From JACOVP01 sp964390715 (lineage in GTDB: Archaea > Nanobdellota > Nanobdellia > SCGC-AAA011-G17 > UBA489): a stretch of DNA of 14,965 nucleotides. Each line of letters starts with the position of its first letter. Within the stretch, counting starts at the first letter, position 1. Shown here piece by piece: positions 6,270-13,915 of the stretch. The DNA is taken from contig CAYMIM010000006.1 in the NCBI GenBank assembly GCA_964390715.1, positions 1 to 14,965 on the forward strand, read 5' to 3'. The position numbers and the translations under genes were made by a program. The notes below the pieces were generated by a model. It had not been told where the DNA came from. It did no database searches and saw only the letters and a program-made list of their open reading frames with translations.

Positions 6270-6448
6270 AGTATTTCTAACTCTTCGAGTTTTTTTAAAA
6301 TTTTCTCTCCTAGTTTGGTGCTCTGATCAACCTCATTATAAGCAGCATTCCACGAATAAGGTTTGTTATCTATAATGGCTATAATCTGGGCTCTTTCAGG
6401 TTCTGGAAGATTCGCATAGACCTTTAAAAATCTCTCTTTTACTCCCAT
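6266..6448 (-). CDS. Small helical protein, first gene of the CHAT-like operon
   Basis: The 60-residue product is MGVKERFLKVYANLP followed by an acidic helix, a short IIDNKPYSWNAAYNEV segment (25-40) and a C-terminal helix rich in Lys/Glu/Leu (KILKKLEELEIL). It looks like a small winged-helix or adaptor-sized domain, but no family is recognised. A weak TATA (AAGTTTAAGA, centre near 6475) lies 27 nt upstream of the ATG at 6448. It heads a three-gene operon with 4-nt overlap to the next gene and is divergent from the Ca2+ ATPase gene. Confidence 0.65.
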   Translation of the reverse strand: MGVKERFLKVYANLPEPERAQIIAIIDNKPYSWNAAYNEVDQSTKLGEKILKKLEELEIL

Positions 6449-6469
6449 ACACCTAACACGCCGATAATG

Positions 6470-6480
6470 CTCTTAAACTT
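6470..6480 (-). promoter_or_regulatory. Weak TATA element of the CHAT-like operon
   Basis: AAGTTTAAGA on the minus strand is centred near 6475, 27 nt before the ATG at 6448. Confidence 0.4.
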
Positions 6481-6533
6481 TTCTATTCCGTTAGACAGCC
6501 ATAACATCCACACTCTATCAAGCTAAACACAAA

Positions 6534-6544
6534 CTATATAAAAA
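6534..6544 (+). promoter_or_regulatory. TATA box of the Ca2+ ATPase gene
   Basis: CTATATAAAAA is centred near 6539, 26 nt before the ATG at 6565. Leaderless expression is implied. Confidence 0.7.
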
Positions 6545-6564
6545 GCCACAGTACTTTTCATTTT

Positions 6565-9129
6565 ATGACTTATCATAGTCAAGACATACAAGAGGTGCTT
6601 AGTGGACAACAGAGTTCTACTAATGGATTAAGTGATCTAGAAGCCAGAAGAAGACTTTTGGAGCATGGTGAGAATAAACTCAGAGCAGAAAGAAGAGACT
6701 CTCCCTGGAAACTTTTCTTGCGGCAATTTGGCGATACTGTTGTGTATATTCTTATTTTTGCCATTGTTATTTCTTTTCTCGTGGGAGAATATTTAGACGC
6801 TTATGTTATTCTAGCGATTTTATTTTTCAACGCTTTACTCGGATTTTTTCAGGAATATAAAGCGGAAAGAGCAATCCAACTCTTGCAGCAATTGACCACT
6901 TTAAAAGCGAGAGTACTACGCGATGGTGTTGTCAAAGAAATTCCCTCCACAGAACTGGTGTCTGGAGATATTGTTTTGCTTGAAGCTGGAGACAAAGTAC
7001 CCGCAGATCTGCGTATTTTTGACGCGAACAACCTCCAAAGCAATGAAGCCGCACTCACTGGAGAAAGTCTGCCTTGCAGCAAGTTTGTCAAGACACTCCC
7101 ACGACTGGTGAATTTAGCAGAAAGAGTAAATATGTTGTATTCTGGAACGATTATTGTTAGAGGGACTGGTAAAGGCATTGTTATTGCGACTGGTATGGAA
7201 ACAGAATTAGGGAAAATAGCAACGATGGTGCAAGAAGTAGGTGCGCATGTCACTCCCTTGCAAAAAAAATTAAAACAATTAGGACGTTTTATTGGTTTTC
7301 TTGTTATAGGTATTTGCGCTTTTATTTTTCTCTTTGGACTCCTCAGAGGCATGGACCTTTTTTCCACACTGCTTACTTCCATTAGCTTAGCTGTGGCCGC
7401 TGTGCCTGAAGGATTGCCCGCTGTTGTCACGATCTGTCTTTCTTTAAGTGTGCAATACATGATCAAGAGAAAAGTGCTGGTCAAACGTCTGAAAAGCATT
7501 GAAACTTTGGGCAGTGTGACAGTTATTTGTTCAGATAAAACGGGAACGTTAACTAAGAATGAGATGACTGTGAAGAAGGTTTATGTCAATAATATGCTCC
7601 TTGATGTTGGTGGCTTTGGCTATAGCACTGAAGGCAGCTTTACGAGCCAAGGGAAAGACATTGATCCACAAACACTCAAACTCCTCTTGAATATCGCCGC
7701 TTCGTGTAATAACGCTACTGATACTGTTGGAGATCCTACGGAGATGGCCTTGTTGTACGCCGCGAGAAAAGGAGGCATCAAAGAAAAACTTGAACGACTG
7801 GGAGAAGTTCCTTTTGAAGCAGAGAAAAAATACATGGCGACGCTGCACAAGGGATTTACTTTTTACAAAGGCGCGCCAGAAATTATTCTTAAGATGTGCA
7901 ATGGTATTATTCTCGACGGAAAAAAAAGACGCATTATTGATCGGGACAAAGCCAAGATTTTCAGCATGAATGAGTTGATGGCGCAGGGAGCACTTCGTGT
8001 TTTGGGCATGGCAATCAAGCAAGATGATACTACTTATTTTGTTGGTTTAATGGGCATGATTGATCCTCCAAAAGAAGGCGTCAGAGAAGCTATGGCTTTG
8101 TGCAAACAAGCAGGCATCAAGGCTGTTATGATTACGGGAGATCATCCACTCACCGCTGAAGCTATTGGCAAGCAAATCGGGTTTGAAGGACAAGTACTCA
8201 GTGGACCAGAATTAGAAGCCGCGACCGAAGCAGACATGCAACAACTGGTGAAAAAATATACGATGTATGCGCGCGCGTCTTCCAGTCATAAAGTCAAGAT
8301 CTTGAAAGCACTGCAAGCGAATGGAGAAATTGTCGCGATGACTGGCGATGGACTAAACGACGCGCCCGCATTGAAGAACGCTGATATTGGCGTCGCGATG
8401 TCGCTCAAAGGAACGGATGTGAGCAGAGACGCCGCGGACATGATACTTACGGATGATAATTTCTCCTCTATTGTCTCCGCTGTCGAGCAAGGACGCATTG
8501 TCTATGACAATATTAAGAAATTTGTGAACTATCTTTTGAGCGCGAACGCTGTGGAAATTGGTGTGATCGTTGGCGCTTTACTCATAGGCATACCTCTACC
8601 CTTGCTACCTTTGCAAATTTTATGGCTGAATTTGATGACGGACAGCTGGCCCGCTCTAGCACTTGCTGTTGACGCGCCGAGTGATGATGTGATGAAACGA
8701 AAACCAAGAAATCCCAAAGAACATATTATTACGGGATTAAAACAGAACATTATCTACACGATGATTGTTGGTACTGTTTTAATTTTAGGCGTTTTTATCA
8801 TTGAATATGAAGCAGGTCAAGACTTGACTGAAGTGCGAAGCATCGCTTTAACGACGTTGATTCTCTTTGAGATTTTACGCGCGTATAATTGTAAATCTTC
8901 GAAACCCTTTACGAACTTATTTTCGAACAAGTGGCTGCACTTCGCCGCGCTGCTCTCTATAGGCATGCATGTAGCTTTATTGTATACTCCTTTCCTGCAG
9001 ACCGCGTTTAAGGTTGTTCCCTTGACTTTGTTTGACTGGATACAGAGCATAGGCATGGCAGCTCTCGCGTTTATTGTTTTAGAATTCTCTAAGCTGTTTA
9101 TGAAGAATAATCATAAACAAGAACTATAA
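6565..9129 (+). CDS. P2-type cation ATPase, Ca2+-transporting type
   Basis: The 854-residue product is a complete P2-type ATPase. It has an N-terminal cation ATPase domain (1-50), actuator TGES at 165-168, the M4 motif PEGLP at 281-285, the phosphorylation motif DKTGT at 324-328 (D324), nucleotide-binding KGAPE at 435-439, MITGDHP at 522-528, hinge TGDGLNDAP at 593-601, and C-terminal membrane helices from about 655 to 845. Ca2+-site residues match SERCA positions: E282 in M4, N661 and E664 in M5 (SANAVE), N689, T692 and D693 in M6 (NLMTD). This favours Ca2+ export over Na+/K+ transport. It stands alone under its own TATA box, divergent from the small CHAT-like operon, and ends convergently with the 58-residue gene. 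Confidence 0.93.
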   Translation: MTYHSQDIQEVLSGQQSSTNGLSDLEARRRLLEHGENKLRAERRDSPWKLFLRQFGDTVVYILIFAIVISFLVGEYLDAYVILAILFFNALLGFFQEYKAERAIQLLQQLTTLKARVLRDGVVKEIPSTELVSGDIVLLEAGDKVPADLRIFDANNLQSNEAALTGESLPCSKFVKTLPRLVNLAERVNMLYSGTIIVRGTGKGIVIATGMETELGKIATMVQEVGAHVTPLQKKLKQLGRFIGFLVIGICAFIFLFGLLRGMDLFSTLLTSISLAVAAVPEGLPAVVTICLSLSVQYMIKRKVLVKRLKSIETLGSVTVICSDKTGTLTKNEMTVKKVYVNNMLLDVGGFGYSTEGSFTSQGKDIDPQTLKLLLNIAASCNNATDTVGDPTEMALLYAARKGGIKEKLERLGEVPFEAEKKYMATLHKGFTFYKGAPEIILKMCNGIILDGKKRRIIDRDKAKIFSMNELMAQGALRVLGMAIKQDDTTYFVGLMGMIDPPKEGVREAMALCKQAGIKAVMITGDHPLTAEAIGKQIGFEGQVLSGPELEAATEADMQQLVKKYTMYARASSSHKVKILKALQANGEIVAMTGDGLNDAPALKNADIGVAMSLKGTDVSRDAADMILTDDNFSSIVSAVEQGRIVYDNIKKFVNYLLSANAVEIGVIVGALLIGIPLPLLPLQILWLNLMTDSWPALALAVDAPSDDVMKRKPRNPKEHIITGLKQNIIYTMIVGTVLILGVFIIEYEAGQDLTEVRSIALTTLILFEILRAYNCKSSKPFTNLFSNKWLHFAALLSIGMHVALLYTPFLQTAFKVVPLTLFDWIQSIGMAALAFIVLEFSKLFMKNNHKQEL

Positions 9130-9141
9130 AAAAAAGAAAAA

Positions 9142-9318
9142 TTAAGGCTTGACTATTTTAATTCTGTCTGCTAGTTTGTAACCAGCTTGTGTCTCAGCAT
9201 GGAAATAGGTATCTCCATCTAAATCATGATTATAATTGCCCCAAACTCCTTTAACACTACCAAGACCTATAGCCGCGCTTAAAATTCCGAGTCCTATATT
9301 TTTTGAAATTTTGTTCAT
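9142..9318 (-). CDS. 58-residue small exported or membrane peptide
   Basis: A frame from ATG 9318 to TAA 9144-9142 encodes 58 residues. Residues 1-25 (MNKISKNIGLGILSAAIG and on) form a lysine-started hydrophobic segment, rich in Gly/Ala, like a signal peptide or anchor. The rest is polar and contains NHDLDGDTYFHAE, with a D-x-D-x-D-like loop, then AGYKLADRIKIVKP. Unlike most genes here it has an SD-like AAGGGGGC about 8 nt before the start and a TATA element (CTTTATAATT, centre near 9362) further upstream, implying a leadered mRNA. It is convergent with the Ca2+ ATPase gene (12-nt gap) and divergent from the ThiF-like gene. No family is recognised; a small surface or secreted peptide is inferred. 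Confidence 0.6.
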   Translation of the reverse strand: MNKISKNIGLGILSAAIGLGSVKGVWGNYNHDLDGDTYFHAETQAGYKLADRIKIVKP

Positions 9319-9326
9319 TGTTTTTT

Positions 9327-9333
9327 GCCCCCT
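9327..9333 (-). promoter_or_regulatory. SD-like GGGGGC before the 58-residue gene
   Basis: The minus strand reads AAGGGGGCAAAAAACAATG, placing a purine-rich G run about 8 nt before the ATG at 9318. A single-gene transcript with an SD is unusual in this window. Confidence 0.4.
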
Positions 9334-9357
9334 TGTTATTTTTTAGTTCGCTTCATA

Positions 9358-9367
9358 ATTATAAAGT
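9358..9367 (-). promoter_or_regulatory. TATA element of the 58-residue gene
   Basis: ACTTTATAATT on the minus strand is centred near 9362, which would place transcript start near 9337 and leave a short leader with the SD-like site. Confidence 0.35.
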
Positions 9368-9381
9368 TATTGGAGAGGCAA

Positions 9382-9392
9382 TCTTTAAAAAT
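9382..9392 (+). promoter_or_regulatory. TATA element of the ThiF-like gene
   Basis: TCTTTAAAAAT is centred near 9387, 27 nt before the ATG at 9414. Confidence 0.5.
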
Positions 9393-9413
9393 CCTCATCA
9401 ACTGGTAGTACTT

Positions 9414-10358
9414 ATGCGCTACGCACGACAAGAGCTGTACAAGAACATTGGGAAACAAGGACAGATTAGACTTAGCAAAAGCCATGTTGTAATTGTAGGT
9501 GTGGGCGCTTTAGGCAGTGTTGCCGCTGATTTACTGTGTAGAGCGGGCGTGGGAAAAATAACTTTGATTGATCGTGACTATGTTGAAGAGCATAATTTGC
9601 AACGACAAGCACTTTATACAGAAGCAGACATTGGACAACCTAAAGCTGTAGCCGCCTTGGAGCATCTCAAAAAAATTAATTCTGGAATACAAATAGTGAG
9701 CCATGTGACTGATCTTTCTTATGAAAATGTTTCTTTGCTTCAAGGAGATGTTGTTGTGGATGGGACTGATAATATGGAAACTCGATTTTTGATCAATGAA
9801 TATTGCAAAAAAAATACTCTTCCCTGGGTCTATGGATCTGGTATTCGTGATGAAGGCTATGTGAAAGCATTTGTTCCTCGGGGAGCTTGCTTCCGATGTG
9901 TGTTCGGACCCGTCAGTGGCTTAGAAACTTGTGACACCAGTGGTGTTGTGAACAGTTTAACGCATGTGATTGGCAGTTTGCAAGCGTCTTTTGTGTTACA
10001 GTTGCTGCTTGGAAAAAAAGTCTCTGGAGATTTAGTACATATCGATATTTGGACGCCAACCTTTGAGCAATTAGCTGTCAAAAAAAATACCTCTTGCCCT
10101 GTATGTAAAGGAACGTATGATTATCTCTCGGGAAAACATCAAACGCCATTGCTTAAATTCTGTGGCTCTTCGCATTATCAGATTCGTGGACAACCTCTTT
10201 CTCTTCAGATATTAGCAAAACGACTCAAAGGATCAAAAAACTTTGGCAGCTGTCTTCGCTTTGGACCGTTAACGATTTTTGCCGATGGCAGAGCATTGAT
10301 TCGAGCGAAAAACGAGACCGCAGCACGTAGCTTGTACGCACGATATATGGGAACATAA
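9414..10358 (+). CDS. E1-like adenylyltransferase, ThiF/MoeB/UbaA family
   Basis: The 314-residue product has the E1 adenylation core: GVGALG at 29-34 for ATP binding, D53 in LIDRD, R64 in EEHNLQRQ, and DGTDNMETRFLIN at 116-128. Two CxxC pairs (C159/C162 and C228/C231) form the structural zinc site, and C173 in LETCDTSGVV is the expected catalytic cysteine. A C-terminal extension (about 245-314) ends with FADGRALIRAKNE and ARSLYARYMG, as in some MoeB/ThiF proteins without a rhodanese domain. It activates the GG end of ubiquitin-fold proteins for sulfur transfer or conjugation; a candidate partner lies at 14433-14639. The start at 9414 is supported by the TATA spacing; the longer frame from 9303 runs through the promoter. 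Confidence 0.88.
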   Translation: MRYARQELYKNIGKQGQIRLSKSHVVIVGVGALGSVAADLLCRAGVGKITLIDRDYVEEHNLQRQALYTEADIGQPKAVAALEHLKKINSGIQIVSHVTDLSYENVSLLQGDVVVDGTDNMETRFLINEYCKKNTLPWVYGSGIRDEGYVKAFVPRGACFRCVFGPVSGLETCDTSGVVNSLTHVIGSLQASFVLQLLLGKKVSGDLVHIDIWTPTFEQLAVKKNTSCPVCKGTYDYLSGKHQTPLLKFCGSSHYQIRGQPLSLQILAKRLKGSKNFGSCLRFGPLTIFADGRALIRAKNETAARSLYARYMGT

Positions 10359-10359
10359 G

Positions 10360-10369
10360 ATTTATAAGT
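10360..10369 (+). promoter_or_regulatory. TATA box of the ferredoxin gene
   Basis: ATTTATAAGT is centred near 10365, 26 nt before the ATG at 10391, and begins right after the stop of the ThiF-like gene. Confidence 0.6.
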
Positions 10370-10390
10370 TCTTTCTGAAGCTTTTTTACT

Positions 10391-10630
10391 ATGGCTAAAT
10401 ACAAGATCATCTTTGATCGCGAATTATGCATTGGCGTTCTAGCGTGCGCTGGAGTCGCTGAAAAATTCTATAAAACAACTCCTGATGGCAAAGTCGACCT
10501 CATTGGAGGAAAGAAAAACCCAAAGACAGGTAAATGGGAGCTTATTATTGATGAGAAGGAATTAGATGTCAACAAAATGGCAGCAGATGTATGCCCTGTC
10601 CTAGCTATTATCATTGAGAAAATGGAATAA
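10391..10630 (+). CDS. Small ferredoxin with three cluster cysteines ([3Fe-4S] type)
   Basis: The 79-residue soluble protein has C13 and C19 in LCIGVLACAGVAEKFY and C68 in VCPVLAI. The spacing C-x5-C...CP is that of single-cluster ferredoxins with a [3Fe-4S] centre, where the usual second cysteine of CxxCxxC is replaced (here V16). A Lys/Gly-rich insert with PDGKVDLIGGKK and GKWELIIDEKELD lies between, as in archaeal members of this group. It is an electron carrier of unknown partner. It has its own TATA box and sits between the E1-like and CopA genes, each with separate promoters. Confidence 0.8.
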   Translation: MAKYKIIFDRELCIGVLACAGVAEKFYKTTPDGKVDLIGGKKNPKTGKWELIIDEKELDVNKMAADVCPVLAIIIEKME

Positions 10631-10651
10631 TACTGTTCTTCTATGGAAATC

Positions 10652-10661
10652 CTTTTATAAG
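10652..10661 (+). promoter_or_regulatory. TATA box of the Cu+ ATPase gene
   Basis: CTTTTATAAG is centred near 10657, 25 nt before the ATG at 10682. This makes the GTG at 10661 impossible as a start because it would be inside the promoter. Confidence 0.6.
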
Positions 10662-10681
10662 TGTGGCGCGCTTGTTGCTCT

Positions 10682-12904
10682 ATGCAGAAAACTATCTTTA
10701 CTATCAAAGGCATGCATTGCGCCTCCTGCGCTGGTCCTTTGGAGCAAGAACTGAAAAAAATCGTGGGCGCGCAGACCGCGAGGGTCAACTATGGCACTGA
10801 GCAAGCGATGGTAGAACATGATGGAAGAACTTCGTTTCAAGATTTTCAAAAAGTAGTACATCACTTAGGCTATCAGGCATTCCGCCACGACACGGAAGAA
10901 TACCATCACGATATTCGTCTCGCGGATCTGCGCCGCCTTAGAAAATTGCGGTTGAAACTTATTATTGGCATTCTCTTCACGATTCCTGTTCTTCTTGGGA
11001 GCTTCGCTGAGCTCTTTTCTTTTGTTCCCAGTTTTTTAACTAACGCTTATGTCTTACTCCTTCTAACACTTCCTGTCCAATTTTACGCTGGCTTAGACTT
11101 TTATCGAGGATTTTGGTACGCACTCAAACGAACAACCGCTGACATGGATACCCTGATAGCTTTGGGAACAAGCGCCGCTTTCTTGTATAGCTTCTTAGCA
11201 ACTTTTTTCCCTAGTTTTTTTCCATCACCTTATGGAGAAACTCTTTTGTACTATGACACCGCCGCTGTCATCATCACGTTGATTGTTCTTGGCAGATACT
11301 TAGAAGCTGTAGCTAGACGCAATACCTCTGACGCGTTACGCACCTTGATGCAATTGCAGCCAGCGCTGGCAACAGTGATCAGGCATGGCAAACAGATGGA
11401 AGTTCCTTTGAGTGAAGTAGTTGTGGGAGATTTATTATTAGTCAAACCTGGACAAAAAGTTCCTGTGGATGGCCTTGTTGTTGGTGGCAATTCCTCTGTT
11501 GATGAGAGCATGATCACTGGAGAAAGCATACCTGTGGAAAAAATGAAAGGCATGAAAGCGATCGGGGCGACTATTAACAAAGAAGGATCGTTCCAGATGA
11601 AAGCAACCGCAGTTGGCAAAGACACCCTCTTGTCTCATATTATATCTATAGTTCAGGAAGCGCAAAGCAGCAAAGCGCCCTTACAACGACTGGCAGACAA
11701 AGTCGCGAGCATATTTGTCCCCGCTGTCCTCATGATCGCCATTGTCACGTTTATTATCTGGTGGTGGTTTGGACCTAGTCCCGCGTTCACGTTCGCTGTC
11801 TTGAATTTTGTGGCTGTCTTGATTATCGCTTGCCCCTGCGCCTTGGGATTAGCAACACCTACCGCCATCATGGTAGGCACGGGAAAAGCCGCGCAACAAG
11901 GCATTCTGATCAAGGGTGGAGAAACTCTGGAAACTATCAGAAAAGTGGATACTATTATTTTTGACAAAACTGGAACATTGACGAAAGGAAAACCTGTGGT
12001 AACTGATGTCATCGCTTTCCAGGGCGATGAAAAAACTGTGTTGAAATTTGCCGCCATGGCTGAAAAACATTCTGAGCATCCTCTAGCACAAGCGATTATC
12101 GCTTATACAAATCACCATGAAATTGTTATTCCAGAGCCTCACGCTTTTCAAGCTTATCCTGGCAAAGGCATTGTCGCTAAATACTTAGGGAAGAAAGTCG
12201 CTGTAGGCAACAGACGACTGATGCAAGAACAAAGCATTCCTCTTGAGCATTTGACAACACGATTACACCAGATGGAGTCCAGTGGAAAAACACTTATCAT
12301 TGTCGGCATCAATAACCTAGCTGTTGGTGTGATTGCTATCGCTGATGTACCGAAAGAATACGCTGGGGCCGCGGTTGCTAGCTTACAACGATTAGGAAAA
12401 CAAGTGCTCATGATCACTGGAGATAATGAGTTTACAGCGCAGGCAATCGCCCGTGACTTGCATATCACTAGAGTTATCGCGAATGTCTTACCTCAAGACA
12501 AAGCACAAAAAGTCAAAGAACTCCAAGCACAAGGACATGTTGTCGCCATGGTTGGCGATGGGATTAATGACGCTCCCGCGCTAGCGCAAGCTGATGTAGG
12601 CATAGCCTTGGGATCGGGCACTGATGTCGCGATGGAAACTGGACAAGTTGTGTTAATTAAGAATGATTTACGCGACGTTGTTACCGCGATAGACTTAAGC
12701 ATGTATACGGTCAAAAAAATCAAGCAGAATCTCTTCTGGGCGTTTATTTATAATATTGTTGGCATTCCTGTCGCCGCCGGCATCTTGTATCCCTTTACAG
12801 GATTTTTGTTAAACCCTATGATCGCTGGAGGAGCTATGGCTTTGAGCTCAGTGAGTGTTGTGTTAAATTCTCTAAGCATGAAATTGTATAAGCCAAAACT
12901 TTAA
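10682..12904 (+). CDS. copA: P1B-1-type Cu+-transporting ATPase (CopA family)
   Basis: The 740-residue product has one N-terminal heavy-metal-associated domain with GMHCASC at 10-16, about six membrane helices before and around the actuator, actuator TGES at 279-282, the transport motif CPC at 384-386, DKTGT at 428-432 (D428), HP at 466-467, MITGDN at 577-582 and GDGINDAP at 625-632. The last two helices carry YN (690-691) and MALSS (719-723), the P1B-1 signature for Cu+ (or Ag+). It exports copper from the cytoplasm, possibly also supplying metal to surface enzymes. The start at 10682 fits the leaderless TATA spacing and leaves a normal HMA domain. No CsoR or CopZ gene is adjacent. It ends 21 nt from the convergent sigma-like gene. 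Confidence 0.95.
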   Translation: MQKTIFTIKGMHCASCAGPLEQELKKIVGAQTARVNYGTEQAMVEHDGRTSFQDFQKVVHHLGYQAFRHDTEEYHHDIRLADLRRLRKLRLKLIIGILFTIPVLLGSFAELFSFVPSFLTNAYVLLLLTLPVQFYAGLDFYRGFWYALKRTTADMDTLIALGTSAAFLYSFLATFFPSFFPSPYGETLLYYDTAAVIITLIVLGRYLEAVARRNTSDALRTLMQLQPALATVIRHGKQMEVPLSEVVVGDLLLVKPGQKVPVDGLVVGGNSSVDESMITGESIPVEKMKGMKAIGATINKEGSFQMKATAVGKDTLLSHIISIVQEAQSSKAPLQRLADKVASIFVPAVLMIAIVTFIIWWWFGPSPAFTFAVLNFVAVLIIACPCALGLATPTAIMVGTGKAAQQGILIKGGETLETIRKVDTIIFDKTGTLTKGKPVVTDVIAFQGDEKTVLKFAAMAEKHSEHPLAQAIIAYTNHHEIVIPEPHAFQAYPGKGIVAKYLGKKVAVGNRRLMQEQSIPLEHLTTRLHQMESSGKTLIIVGINNLAVGVIAIADVPKEYAGAAVASLQRLGKQVLMITGDNEFTAQAIARDLHITRVIANVLPQDKAQKVKELQAQGHVVAMVGDGINDAPALAQADVGIALGSGTDVAMETGQVVLIKNDLRDVVTAIDLSMYTVKKIKQNLFWAFIYNIVGIPVAAGILYPFTGFLLNPMIAGGAMALSSVSVVLNSLSMKLYKPKL

Positions 12905-12925
12905 GCTTTATTCTAGAAAATATTC

Positions 12926-13861
12926 TTATTTTTCAAAGTACTCGCGATAGAGACGCTTCCCACAGGGATGCTGTACCGCACGAAGAAGAGTCATATTTTG
13001 TACCAACTGATCTAAAGATTCCATCTCAATCTGATTAACTCTTGTTCCACTGATATTTAGACTTTTACCTAGCGTATCTAATGTCTGCCCTTGTAAACGA
13101 GCTAAAAGTATCTCTTTTTCACGTTCTTCAAGATTGTTCATGAGAAAATCGAGATCTTTGCGAAGCATATCTCGATCATCTTCTCTCTCTTCTTCTGATC
13201 TCTCTGGAACATTCTTCAACGCTTTTATTCCGAGGTTTTTCTTCCCACATAGTTTTACACCCGCATCAAGAAATTCATCCTTATATCCCCTATCTGAAAA
13301 AGCTAGCTTCTCTATTTTCCTTGCTTCCGCTGCTGAGAGTTCATATCGACAAAGTGTTACCATCTTTGCTACTGGAGCTCCCTTAATCTTAAAAGGAGCG
13401 AACTCATAAGCCAAACTACGCCAGATACCATTACTGATAGACTTATGGAAAAAACTTAAAGCCTGATTGGTAGCATATTTTGGATCATGTTTTTGCTGCG
13501 CTTTTAACACCCCAATCATTCCTTCTTGTTTCATATCTTCGCTGGAAGGAACTGGAAGACCACTTCTCTTAATACGATAGCATATCTTAGAAACAATATA
13601 CGAGACGAGAGGCCGAAAATCTTCAGCAGGCACATCATTTGGAGCTGATCTTCTTGTGATTGCATCATAAAGCGCAATTTCAACTTTTCCTCCATAGACT
13701 GTCCCTCGAAGATTATCGATGGTTCTGCTTTTCCGCACTTCTTCACGCGTCAAATTTGGATGAATAAGAACATATTCTCTGAAATCTGCTTTTCTTCTCT
13801 CGACTTCTTCCAGTGCTAGAAAATGTCCACTCCTCTTTTCGATTGTATCAACTGCAGTCAT
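12926..13861 (-). CDS. Sigma-70-family-like protein
   Basis: The 311-residue product has the order of a bacterial sigma factor. Region 2 (about 82-150) contains LVSYIV, EDMKQEGMIGVLKAQQKHDP (109-127; compare the sigma block DLIQEG.IGL..A..KFD) and ALSFFHKSISNGIWRSL (134-150; like FSTYA...IR.AI.R.). A middle segment (about 165-220) resembles region 3. Region 4 (about 236-288) has LEEREKEILLARLQGQTLDTLG followed by the helix-turn-helix LNISGTRVNQIEMESLDQL (268-286). The N-terminal 80 residues are not recognised. Archaeal RNA polymerase normally works with TBP and TFB, so its presence is unexpected. It may be a transferred sigma factor reused as a DNA-binding regulator. The start at 13861 is the only good ATG; GGGAAG upstream may act as SD. 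It follows the 137-residue gene after 54 nt on the same strand. Confidence 0.75.
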   Translation of the reverse strand: MTAVDTIEKRSGHFLALEEVERRKADFREYVLIHPNLTREEVRKSRTIDNLRGTVYGGKVEIALYDAITRRSAPNDVPAEDFRPLVSYIVSKICYRIKRSGLPVPSSEDMKQEGMIGVLKAQQKHDPKYATNQALSFFHKSISNGIWRSLAYEFAPFKIKGAPVAKMVTLCRYELSAAEARKIEKLAFSDRGYKDEFLDAGVKLCGKKNLGIKALKNVPERSEEEREDDRDMLRKDLDFLMNNLEEREKEILLARLQGQTLDTLGKSLNISGTRVNQIEMESLDQLVQNMTLLRAVQHPCGKRLYREYFEK

Positions 13862-13887
13862 TGTGTTTTCTTCCCTAGATTTCCTTC

Positions 13888-13898
13888 AAAAATAGCTC
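13888..13898 (-). promoter_or_regulatory. Possible TATA element of the sigma-like gene
   Basis: AGCTATTTTTG on the minus strand is centred near 13893, 32 nt before the ATG. A better-looking CTATAAGTATAAG centred near 13915 overlaps the upstream stop codon and would leave a short leader, so which is used is unclear. Confidence 0.3.
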
Positions 13899-13915
13899 TT
13901 ACTTTTTACTTATAC

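Noticed and set aside
6849..7499. 216-codon open frame on the minus strand inside the Ca2+ ATPase gene
   Set aside because: It is antisense to the conserved actuator and M3-M4 region of a P-type ATPase, has no promoter and no family-like motifs.
9303..9413. 37-residue hydrophobic extension of the ThiF-like protein
   Set aside because: E1-like enzymes are cytoplasmic and this stretch holds the TATA element and the start of the divergent 58-residue gene.
11653..12057. 134-codon minus-strand frame inside the copper ATPase gene
   Set aside because: It is antisense to the conserved CPC and DKTGT regions and shows no independent start signal.
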